Shown here one piece after another: positions 14,994-21,114 of a stretch of DNA of 21,114 nucleotides (within the stretch, counting starts at the first letter, position 1; each line of letters opens with the position of its first letter). This DNA comes from JAEUSG01 sp964590225 (GTDB lineage Bacteria > Fibrobacterota > OXYB2-FULL-49-7 > JAEUSG01), in contig CAZPWS010000053.1 in assembly GCA_964590225.1 (NCBI GenBank), positions 1 through 21,114 of the forward strand. Direction: 5' to 3'. The notes under the pieces are model-generated. The model had not been told where the DNA came from, did no database searches, and saw only the letters and a list, made by a program, of their open reading frames with translations. The translations under genes were made by a program, and so were the position numbers.

Positions 14994-15791
14994 TTAAGTA
15001 TCAAGAGCATTACGAAGTGACGCAACAAACTGATTAACCTTCGCTACTGCTTCCATATCACTCTTTGAAGAAGCGACAAGCGAGACAATCGCACTTCCGA
15101 CAATTACACCATCGGCATAATTCTTTAGGTACCTCACCTGTTCAGGACTTGAAATACCGAATCCAATAAGTTTCGGCAACCCCGAATAAAGAGTAAGTTC
15201 GTTTATAAACGAAGTGAAATCTGTTGAAAACTCATTCCTGATTCCCGTAACACCCAACGACGATACACAATAAATAAATCCAGTCGCCTTTCGGACAATT
15301 TTTTGCATCCTTCCACCAGAGACTGGGGTTACAAGAGAAATAAGATCTACTTTATATTTGTCACAAACGGGACGAAGCTCGTCCTGTTCTTCAAAAGGTA
15401 GATCGGGAATTATCAAACCATCAACCCCGCTATGTGCGCAATCGGATACAAATCGGTCAATTCCATATTGAAAAATAACATTATAGTAAAGAAGATACAG
15501 TATCGGCTTCTCCACTCCCTCATCCCTTAGTCCTCTAACAAGCTGCATTAAATTCCCAACTATTATTCCTTTTGAGAGTGCCCGTACATTAGCAGCCTGA
15601 ATTACTGCTCCTTCCGCAATTGGATCCGAATATGGCACACCAAGTTCGACAATGTCGGCTCCAGACGAAACCATACCCTTAACAATTGCAGCAGTTGAGC
15701 TTACGGAGGGATCACCGGCAGTAACAAAAGCTGCAAGCGCCTTCTTTTTTTGCGTGCGCAGTTCAGCAAATAGCGATTCAAGCCTTCTCAT
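14994..15791 (-). CDS. trpA: Tryptophan synthase alpha subunit
   Basis: TrpA cleaves indole-3-glycerol phosphate to indole and glyceraldehyde-3-phosphate and passes indole through a tunnel to TrpB. The 265-aa protein has catalytic E49 in DIVELGVPYSDP. The position of the second catalytic acid (D60 in E. coli) is E60 in PIAEGAVIQ, a conservative change. Further marks are DGLIIPDLPFEE, GFIYCVSSLGVTG and GFGISSPEQV with the phosphate-binding GVIVGSAIV. An upstream in-frame ATG at 15830 is possible, but ATG 15791 has GGGAG at 15805-15801, nine bases away, and gives a normal N-terminus. It overlaps the trpB end by 14 nt, so translation is probably coupled. Confidence 0.95.
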   Translation of the reverse strand: MRRLESLFAELRTQKKKALAAFVTAGDPSVSSTAAIVKGMVSSGADIVELGVPYSDPIAEGAVIQAANVRALSKGIIVGNLMQLVRGLRDEGVEKPILYLLYYNVIFQYGIDRFVSDCAHSGVDGLIIPDLPFEEQDELRPVCDKYKVDLISLVTPVSGGRMQKIVRKATGFIYCVSSLGVTGIRNEFSTDFTSFINELTLYSGLPKLIGFGISSPEQVRYLKNYADGVIVGSAIVSLVASSKSDMEAVAKVNQFVASLRNALDT

Positions 15792-16974
15792 GTAAAATTT
15801 CTCCCATGTACGCAGCAACGGAGGCAACATCTTTGTCTCCGCGGCCTGACAAATTTACAACAATTATTTTATCCTGACTCATCTCTTTAGCAATTTTCCG
15901 CGCAATTGCAATAGCGTGTGCGCTTTCGATCGCTGGAATAATCCCTTCCATCTTTGCAAGATACCTGAATGAATCCACCGCTTCTCGGTCGGTAACCGCA
16001 AAATATTCTGCCCTCCCACTTTTATGCAGCATAGCATGTTCTGGACCTATACCCGGATAATCAAGTCCAGCGGAAATTGAATATACCGGCATAATCTGTC
16101 CTTCATTATCCTGTAAAAACAGGGATTTCATTCCGTGCAACACCCCGACACTTCCCTTAGTAATTGTTGCGGCATGGCGTGCAGTTTCAACCCCATCACC
16201 GCCAGCTTCTGCTCCAATAAGCCTTACAGATTTATCATTAATAAACTCATAAAACAGTCCAATTGCATTACTCCCCCCCCCAACACAGGCAATACAGGCA
16301 TCCGGCAAGCGACCTTCAAAAATTTGCAACTGTTCCCTAACCTCAATGCCAATAATCTTTTGAAAGTCACGGACAATAGTTGGATATGGGTGGGGTCCCA
16401 TCACCGATCCAAGAACATAATATGTGTCGGATACTCTCGCTGTCCATGCACGCATCGCCTCGTTAACGGCATCTTTAAGTGTAGCAGTTCCGCTATCAAC
16501 GGGTGTTACGGTTGCTCCAAGAAGACGCATACGGAAAACATTTAGTGCCTGTCTTTCCGTATCTTCTCTACCCATAAAAACTTCGCATTCCATTCCAAAA
16601 AGGGCAGCTGCTGTTGCAGTTGCAACACCATGTTGACCTGCACCTGTCTCCGCAATTACCTTCTTTTTACCCATTCGTTTTGCAAGCAACACCTGCCCTA
16701 TTACATTATTGATTTTATGTGAACCGGTATGATTAAGATCCTCCCGTTTGAGATATATTTTCGCTCCGCCAATCGCTTTTGTCATATTATTTGCATAGTA
16801 AAGCAGAGATGGACGACCTGCATACTCCTTAAGATATGTACTTAACACATTTTTAAAATCAGCGTCTTGCATTGCCTCGTTATAACCCTCTTCCAATTCT
16901 AAAAGAGCATTCATGAGTGTTTCTGGAGCATATTGCCCACCAAAATCACCAAATCTTCCTTTTTTTACTGTCAT
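15778..16974 (-). CDS. trpB: Tryptophan synthase beta subunit
   Basis: This PLP enzyme condenses indole with L-serine to give L-tryptophan, as an alpha2-beta2 complex with TrpA. The 398-aa sequence has the N-terminal GRFGDFGGQYAPETLMNAL, the PLP lysine K87 in REDLNHTGSHKINN (the same number as in E. coli), the TETGAGQHGVA-like AETGAGQHGVATA, and the phosphate loop CVGGGSNAIG. It is of the TrpB1 type that pairs with TrpA. The ATG at 16974 overlaps the trpC stop as ATGA. trpF, which often lies between trpC and trpB, is absent here. Confidence 0.97.
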   Translation of the reverse strand: MTVKKGRFGDFGGQYAPETLMNALLELEEGYNEAMQDADFKNVLSTYLKEYAGRPSLLYYANNMTKAIGGAKIYLKREDLNHTGSHKINNVIGQVLLAKRMGKKKVIAETGAGQHGVATATAAALFGMECEVFMGREDTERQALNVFRMRLLGATVTPVDSGTATLKDAVNEAMRAWTARVSDTYYVLGSVMGPHPYPTIVRDFQKIIGIEVREQLQIFEGRLPDACIACVGGGSNAIGLFYEFINDKSVRLIGAEAGGDGVETARHAATITKGSVGVLHGMKSLFLQDNEGQIMPVYSISAGLDYPGIGPEHAMLHKSGRAEYFAVTDREAVDSFRYLAKMEGIIPAIESAHAIAIARKIAKEMSQDKIIVVNLSGRGDKDVASVAAYMGEILHEKA

Positions 16975-17768
16975 CTCTCTACCTTTCTGTTAATCAATCT
17001 ATCGAGAGCGGCTCCAGGGCTTTTCTCTCGCATAAAAGCCTCTCCTATCAGAGCTGCATTTACACCAAGTTTATCAATATAGTCAATATCTTCAAAAGTG
17101 GATATTCCACTCTCCGACACCTTGAGGCATTCGCGGGGTATTTCACGAATAACTCTTTCTGTTGTTGTTATGTCAACTTTAAAAGTTTTAAGATTGCGAT
17201 TGTTTATGCCAATAATCTCGGCGCCACAGTCGGCGGCCCTTTTCGCCTCGTCACAATCGTGCACTTCTACGAGTGCGTACATTTTAAGCTCTCGCACAGT
17301 TTCGAGAAGCTTCCTTAAGCTCTTATTATCGTGAAGTGCCACTATGAGCAAAACAGCATCTGCACCCATCTTTCTTGATTCATATACCTGCCACGGATCT
17401 ACTAAAAAGTCTTTTCGTAGAATAGGAATATTTACCGCTGCATGCGCAGCTTCAAGATATTTCGCTGCCCCTAAAAAAAAGGTTGGCTCAGTTAACACCG
17501 ACAGAGCATCGGCACCATTTGCAACATAATCCCTTGCGATTGATACTGGCTCAAAATTATCCCGCATAACCCCTTTCGAAGGAGAAGCCTTTTTTAATTC
17601 TGCAATAACGGCCAGTCTATCAGGCCGTTTCAAACACATTGAAAAGTTTTTTACCGGCAGAAGTCTGCTTTTCGCAAGCAACTCCGGCCATTCCTCAGTT
17701 GGCAGAGCAGCCTTTGCATCGCATAGCGCTTTAGCGTTTGTTTTAATGATTTTATCAAGTATTGTCAT
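16971..17768 (-). CDS. trpC: Indole-3-glycerol phosphate synthase
   Basis: TrpC closes the indole ring of carboxyphenylamino-deoxyribulose phosphate with loss of CO2. The 265-aa protein is a single-domain enzyme, not fused to TrpF. Catalytic lysines are K59 in IAELKKASPSKG and K119 in ILRKDFLVDPWQVYES. E168 lies in LVEVHD, with IGINNRNLKTF, VSESGI and LIGEAFM downstream, the phosphate-binding end of the barrel. ATG 17768 is chosen over the in-frame ATG 17789 because AGGGAG (17781-17776) sits seven bases before it. It overlaps the trpD end by 14 nt and the trpB start by 4 nt. Confidence 0.95.
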   Translation of the reverse strand: MTILDKIIKTNAKALCDAKAALPTEEWPELLAKSRLLPVKNFSMCLKRPDRLAVIAELKKASPSKGVMRDNFEPVSIARDYVANGADALSVLTEPTFFLGAAKYLEAAHAAVNIPILRKDFLVDPWQVYESRKMGADAVLLIVALHDNKSLRKLLETVRELKMYALVEVHDCDEAKRAADCGAEIIGINNRNLKTFKVDITTTERVIREIPRECLKVSESGISTFEDIDYIDKLGVNAALIGEAFMREKSPGAALDRLINRKVER

Positions 17769-18771
17769 TACTAAACTCCCTAAAATCATTAAGTTTCTTC
17801 GCAGCTGATCCAGAATCTATGGCTTCTGAAGCAGCTCTAAAGCCTTCTTGAAGTGTTTTTACTTTTTTACCGACCAGAAGAGCAGCCGCTACATTTATAA
17901 GCACTATGTCCCTATGTACCCCCTTCACACCACTCAACACATTGCGTATTATTTCTGCATTAGTGGATGCATCACCGCCTTTAATTTGGTCAGATGAGGC
18001 TCTACCGATACCTATAGCAGCTGGATCTATTTCCATCTGTGTTACTGTTCCAGCTTCGACCATAAATCCATCTGTAACACCGGACAGAGTTATTTCGTCT
18101 AGTCCATCCCTCCCATGAACTACAAGCGCCCGCTCTGTGCCTAAAGAAGCAAGAACAGCTGCCATTTTTTTTGCATACGACAAACTAAAAGAGCCGATCA
18201 GCTGTGAAGGCGCTCCTGCTGGATTTGTCAGTGGCCCAAGTATATTGAATACCGTCCGTATCCCAATTTCCCTTCTTTGAGTGGCAACATTTTTCATTGA
18301 CTGATGAAAAAGGGGGGCAAACATAAAACCAAAACCTATGGTATCAATCGATTCTCTGACCTTATCTACTGGCATATTTATGGAACAGCCAAGAGCCTCA
18401 AGTACATCAGCGCTTCCACATTTACTTGTCGCGGACCTGTTGCCATGTTTGGCAACACTCAAGCCAGAACCCGCAACAACAAAGGCCGTTGCCGTAGAAA
18501 TATTAAAACTGTGGGAAGCATCTCCGCCAGTTCCGCATGTGTCGATGCAACTCTTGTTTTGCGGCCTAATCTTAACAGATCGTTCTCGCATTACATTTAC
18601 AAAACCAAGAATCTCTTCTTCGGTCTCTCCTTTCATGCGTAAAGAAGCAAGAAAAGCCCCGACTTGGGCGTGAGTAGCCACTCCATCCATCATTTCGTTC
18701 ATCACTGCAACAGACTCTGCTGTGGTTAACGAAACACCATCAATTATTTTCGCTAAGGTTTCCCGTATCAT
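17755..18771 (-). CDS. trpD: Anthranilate phosphoribosyltransferase
   Basis: TrpD transfers phosphoribose from PRPP to anthranilate. The 338-aa sequence shows the PRPP motif CGTGGD (79-84), NISTA (90-94), KHGNR (108-112), and RREIGIRTVFNILGPLTNPA in the middle, all diagnostic of the family. The protein is stand-alone, not fused to the TrpG glutaminase. GGAGGA lies just upstream of the ATG, inside the end of trpG. The start overlaps the trpG stop as ATGA. The product of this step is the substrate for phosphoribosylanthranilate isomerase (TrpF), whose gene is not in the window. Confidence 0.96.
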   Translation of the reverse strand: MIRETLAKIIDGVSLTTAESVAVMNEMMDGVATHAQVGAFLASLRMKGETEEEILGFVNVMRERSVKIRPQNKSCIDTCGTGGDASHSFNISTATAFVVAGSGLSVAKHGNRSATSKCGSADVLEALGCSINMPVDKVRESIDTIGFGFMFAPLFHQSMKNVATQRREIGIRTVFNILGPLTNPAGAPSQLIGSFSLSYAKKMAAVLASLGTERALVVHGRDGLDEITLSGVTDGFMVEAGTVTQMEIDPAAIGIGRASSDQIKGGDASTNAEIIRNVLSGVKGVHRDIVLINVAAALLVGKKVKTLQEGFRAASEAIDSGSAAKKLNDFREFSNDNT

Positions 18772-19352
18772 CGACTATTCCTCCCGTCTATATTCAAAAA
18801 ATTCTTCAGAATTACTTTACCCTGAGGTGTTAGTATCGACTCAGGATGAAACTGAATTCCATATACAGGAAATTTTTTATGTTCAACTGCCATAATTTCA
18901 CCGGTGGCAGTTGTCGCAGTAACCATAAGATCTGATGGCAAAGAATCTTTATCAATAATAAGCGAATGATACCTTCCCGCAATCAGTGATTTGCCAAGCC
19001 CCTTTAAAATAGGCGTTTCATGCAGAATAAAAACTTCCGATGATTTACCATGCATAAGCTCTTTTGCGTGAACAACTTTGCCACCAAAAGCCTCGCCTAT
19101 TGCCTGATGACCAAGACAAACACCAAGCAGCGGTATTGTACCTCCAAGTTGTTTTATTACCTCAATAGAAATGCCGGCATCCTTCGGGTAGCCAGGCCCT
19201 GGAGAAACTATAATATGGCTCGGACTTTTCTGTACTATTTCCTCAATGGTCATTGCATCATTTCGCACAACCTCAATTTCAGGATTCATTTCGCCAACAT
19301 ATTGATAAAGGTTGTATGTAAATGAATCATAATTATCAATAATAAGAATCAT
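18768..19352 (-). CDS. trpG: Anthranilate synthase component II (glutamine amidotransferase)
   Basis: TrpG is the class I glutaminase that supplies ammonia to TrpE. The catalytic triad is C79 in LLGVCLGHQAIGEAFGG, H169 and E171 in GIQFHPES. The oxyanion segment is VSPGPGYP (49-56). The 194-aa length is that of a stand-alone amidotransferase domain. GGAGG lies four to five bases before the ATG, which overlaps the trpE stop as ATGA. In many bacteria the same protein also serves as PabA for 4-aminobenzoate synthesis; the sequence alone does not tell, but its place in the operon argues for tryptophan. Confidence 0.95.
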   Translation of the reverse strand: MILIIDNYDSFTYNLYQYVGEMNPEIEVVRNDAMTIEEIVQKSPSHIIVSPGPGYPKDAGISIEVIKQLGGTIPLLGVCLGHQAIGEAFGGKVVHAKELMHGKSSEVFILHETPILKGLGKSLIAGRYHSLIIDKDSLPSDLMVTATTATGEIMAVEHKKFPVYGIQFHPESILTPQGKVILKNFLNIDGRNSR

Positions 19353-20827
19353 GCTTCCTCCCTTGCCGCTTTTATGGCGTTAACCATCGCTCCAGCTTTG
19401 TTCATACACTCCTCATACTCATTTTCCGGTATTGACTCAGCCACAATGCCGCATCCAGTCTGGACAAAAGCCTTTGCATCCTTAAAAACAATTGTCCTTA
19501 TCGCAATACAGCTATCTATGTTACCATCAAAACCTATATATCCAATTGCTCCACCGTAAATCCCCCGTTTGGTTGTTTCCATTTCGTCTATAATTTCCAT
19601 TGCTCTAACCTTCGGGGCACCAGAAAGCGTTCCAGCAGGCAACACAGACATTAATGCATCGAAAATTGTTTTATCGCTGCGTAAACGACCCGTTACGCCG
19701 GATACTATATGCATAACATGAGAATATTTCTCAATGTGCATTAAACCCTTTACAGCTACAGAGCCGTACTCGGAAACCCTGCCAACATCATTTCTTCCGA
19801 GGTCCACAAGCATTCTATGCTCGGAAAGCTCTTTTTCATCAGCAAGCAACTCCCTTTCAAGCGCTAAATCCTCATCTTCGTTTAATCCACGCTTCCGTGT
19901 TCCTGCTATCGGGCAGGTTTCGACTGTTCCGTTTTCGACACGGACAAGCATCTCCGGCGATGCTCCAGCAACTGAATAATTATCAAATCGGAAAAAATAC
20001 ATATAGGGAGAAGGATTCAGCGAACGGAGCGATCTGTAAACCGTAAAAGGATTACCCGTAAAATCAATGTTGAGCCGCTGCGAAAGCACCACTTGGAAAA
20101 TGTCACCATTCCTGATATATTCCTTAGCCTTTATAACATTAGCGCAAAAGGCATTTTTTGAAATATTGCTTGTACTCTGTGAAGATATAGCCAGCTCTGC
20201 TGATTTTACCTTATCAGCCGGAGTAGCGGTAACAATTTCCGTGTAAATCTCCCGTATCCGCTGGGCCACCCGTTCGTACTCCTGATCAGCATTTCGATCA
20301 AGATGCATATTAACTACAATTATGCTCTTTTGCTTAAGGTGATCATAAACAAGCAGTTCGTCAATAAAAAGAAAATGGCTTTCAGGTATATCCATATCAT
20401 CTTTAGGAATATTAACAAGCCGTTCATAATATCTGATTGTATCGTACCCAAGAAAACCAACCGCCCCACCTGTAAATCGTGGCAACCCCTTTCCGGTGTA
20501 GCTCCTATATTTTCCAATTAATTTCTGAATGATAATTACAGGATTACCAGTTACCTCATTTACTGGCTGACCCTTTTCGGTAATTTGGGATTTTCCGTTT
20601 TGCGATTTAACAATCAAAAATGGATTACGGCCAATAAAGGAATATCTTGCCCATTTTTCACCGCCTTCTACCGATTCCAAAAGAAAAGAGTTTTGCTCTG
20701 TGGCTAACTTTTTAAAAAGCGAAATCGGGGTCTCTGTATCTGTACTAACCACTGAAAAAACAGGAAATAGACTATAGCCTTTATCCCGTTCTCTGTTAAT
20801 CTCTTCTAATGTATGGCTAAGCTGCAT
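19349..20827 (-). CDS. trpE: Anthranilate synthase component I
   Basis: TrpE makes anthranilate from chorismate, with ammonia from TrpG, as the first committed step to tryptophan. The protein carries the regulatory LLES motif (49-52), where tryptophan binds in feedback-inhibited enzymes. The chorismate-enzyme core follows: GDIFQVVLSQRL, ASPEMLVRVENG, PIAGTRKRG, SEHRMLVDLGRND, LPAGTLSGAPKVRAMEIIDE and GIYGGAIGYIGFDG. An in-frame ATG at 20845 is six codons upstream, but GAAGGAG (20843-20837) sits nine bases before ATG 20827 and would be wasted inside the longer version, so I choose 20827 (492 aa). It is the first structural gene of the operon and lies just downstream of a terminator hairpin, so its expression is probably set by attenuation. 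Confidence 0.96.
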   Translation of the reverse strand: MQLSHTLEEINRERDKGYSLFPVFSVVSTDTETPISLFKKLATEQNSFLLESVEGGEKWARYSFIGRNPFLIVKSQNGKSQITEKGQPVNEVTGNPVIIIQKLIGKYRSYTGKGLPRFTGGAVGFLGYDTIRYYERLVNIPKDDMDIPESHFLFIDELLVYDHLKQKSIIVVNMHLDRNADQEYERVAQRIREIYTEIVTATPADKVKSAELAISSQSTSNISKNAFCANVIKAKEYIRNGDIFQVVLSQRLNIDFTGNPFTVYRSLRSLNPSPYMYFFRFDNYSVAGASPEMLVRVENGTVETCPIAGTRKRGLNEDEDLALERELLADEKELSEHRMLVDLGRNDVGRVSEYGSVAVKGLMHIEKYSHVMHIVSGVTGRLRSDKTIFDALMSVLPAGTLSGAPKVRAMEIIDEMETTKRGIYGGAIGYIGFDGNIDSCIAIRTIVFKDAKAFVQTGCGIVAESIPENEYEECMNKAGAMVNAIKAAREEA

Positions 20828-20836
20828 CTTTTTAAT

Positions 20837-20843
20837 CTCCTTC
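20837..20843 (-). promoter_or_regulatory. Shine-Dalgarno sequence of trpE
   Basis: On the minus strand this reads GAAGGAG and lies nine bases before the ATG at 20827. It decides the trpE start against the longer ATG at 20845, whose second and third codons it would otherwise be. Confidence 0.7.
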
Positions 20844-20856
20844 ATTTTAAGACACC

Positions 20857-20893
20857 TAAAAACAGAAAACCCGCCTCATTTGAAGCGGGTTTT
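20857..20893 (-). terminator. Intrinsic terminator (attenuator) in the trp leader
   Basis: Read on the minus strand, 20893-20882 (AAAACCCGCTTC) pairs with 20877-20866 (GAGGCGGGTTTT) over a 4-nt AAAU loop. It forms a 12-bp stem with one U-G wobble, followed by CTGTTTTTA. The one wobble on this strand is a C-A mismatch on the other, so the hairpin is better suited to minus-strand RNA. It lies between the promoter at 21017-21045 and trpE, which is where an attenuator belongs. Confidence 0.85.
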
Positions 20894-20944
20894 ATTTGAT
20901 AAAATTAATTTCTACTTGTATTATTATATACCTAAAACCCACCC
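20883..20944 (-). promoter_or_regulatory. Candidate antiterminator pairing of the trp leader
   Basis: Minus-strand RNA 20944-20933 (GGGUGGGUUUUA) can pair over 12 bp, three of them G-U, with 20894-20883 (UAAAACCCGCUU). The second segment is the 5' arm of the terminator, so the two structures exclude each other. The first segment includes the third Trp codon of the leader frame. An upstream CACCAAU (20993-20987) could in turn pair with AUUGGGUG (20947-20940) with one bulge and release the terminator. Pairings were found by eye; no energies were computed. Confidence 0.6.
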
Positions 20945-21010
20945 AATGTTAAAAGAGAGCCAACGCCAGCAAGAACTAACAGTAAAATTGGTGCAGATTC
21001 CATTTTGCAT
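20924..21010 (-). CDS. trpL: Putative trp leader peptide (28 codons, three Trp)
   Basis: An ATG at 21010 opens 28 codons ending in tandem stops TAA TAA. It contains three TGG codons at positions 15, 17 and 24 (SSCWRWLSF and NIGWVLG). Tryptophan is otherwise rare, so three in 28 is striking directly upstream of trpE. The frame ends 31 bases before the terminator stem. A ribosome stalled at W15/W17 would leave the antiterminator segment free; one that reaches the stop would cover it, as attenuation requires. There is no Shine-Dalgarno sequence: the ATG lies about where transcription should begin, so translation would be leaderless. An overlapping 23-codon frame from ATG 21003 (MESAPILLLVLAG...) encodes a hydrophobic peptide and is the main competing reading. 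Confidence 0.6.
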   Translation of the reverse strand: MQNGICTNFTVSSCWRWLSFNIGWVLGI

Positions 21011-21016
21011 ACACGA

Positions 21017-21045
21017 ATTATAATATAACAGCCAGCAAAAGTCAA
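21017..21045 (-). promoter_or_regulatory. trp operon promoter (near-consensus sigma-70 type)
   Basis: On the minus strand TTGACT (21045-21040) and TATAAT (21022-21017) are separated by exactly 17 bp, 5/6 and 6/6 matches to consensus. The expected start of transcription is 21012-21010, at the first base of the leader ATG or just before it. Upstream (21046-21114) I see only a short GTTTT-N5-AAAAC inverted repeat at 21049-21063, adjacent to the -35; it is too simple to call an operator. Confidence 0.8.
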
Positions 21046-21114
21046 GATGTTTTAGTACAAAACTGCGGTTCAGACACTAAATTAACCTTTTGAGCCGGTT
21101 GTACTACTGAGATC

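Noticed and set aside
20828..20845. trpE start at ATG 20845
   Set aside because: It would place the strong GAAGGAG inside the coding region; ATG 20827 is correctly spaced from it.
21049..21063. GTTTT-N5-AAAAC repeat as a TrpR-type operator
   Set aside because: Arms are only five AT-rich bases and the centre is not symmetrical; only loosely like a TrpR half-site.

Overview
This 21.1 kb stretch looks like ordinary chromosome from an anaerobic (or at least ferredoxin-using) Gram-negative bacterium. The anaerobe reading rests on a four-subunit 2-oxoacid:ferredoxin oxidoreductase. The outer-membrane reading rests on a GT9/heptosyltransferase-family protein and an AsmA-like protein. The DNA is moderately AT-rich, with tightly packed and often overlapping genes. 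A eukaryote-type (GH13_8-like) glycogen branching enzyme would suit phyla such as Bacteroidota, Fibrobacterota or Spirochaetota, but I cannot place the organism with confidence. I see no tRNA, rRNA, CRISPR array, transposase or phage gene.

Layout. (1) 1-317: non-coding and rich in inverted repeats. (2) 318-4028, + strand: subunits delta-alpha-beta-gamma of a ferredoxin-dependent oxidoreductase, probably of the branched-chain (VOR) type, followed by a branched-chain aminotransferase. Together they link valine/leucine/isoleucine with their 2-oxoacids and acyl-CoAs. (3) 4075-7485, - strand: a chain of four genes joined by 4-nt stop/start overlaps: RNA 2',3'-cyclic phosphodiesterase (thpR), a small DUF2953-like membrane protein, tRNA-dihydrouridine synthase (dusB) and an AsmA-like envelope protein. 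(4) 7484-8377, + strand: a YihY/BrkB membrane protein whose apparent start shares a CATG with thpR. (5) 8343-10997, - strand: a GT9 glycosyltransferase and a NagA-like deacetylase. (6) 11068-13065, + strand: glycogen branching enzyme. (7) 13077-14909, - strand: L-fucose isomerase. (8) 14994-21045, - strand: a trpEGDCBA operon without trpF.

The most informative find is upstream of trpE. A near-consensus promoter (TTGACT, 17 bp, TATAAT) is followed almost at once by a 28-codon reading frame with three Trp codons (W15, W17, W24), then a strong intrinsic terminator. The end of the leader frame can form a 12-bp pairing with the 5' arm of that terminator. This is the architecture of a ribosome-mediated trp attenuator. 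An overlapping hydrophobic 23-codon frame is a real caveat.

Other points of interest are the missing trpF, the 4-nt and 14-nt overlaps within the trp operon, fucI following trpA without a visible terminator, and several first-in-transcript genes that lack a Shine-Dalgarno sequence and have -10-like hexamers immediately upstream, which suggests leaderless mRNAs.
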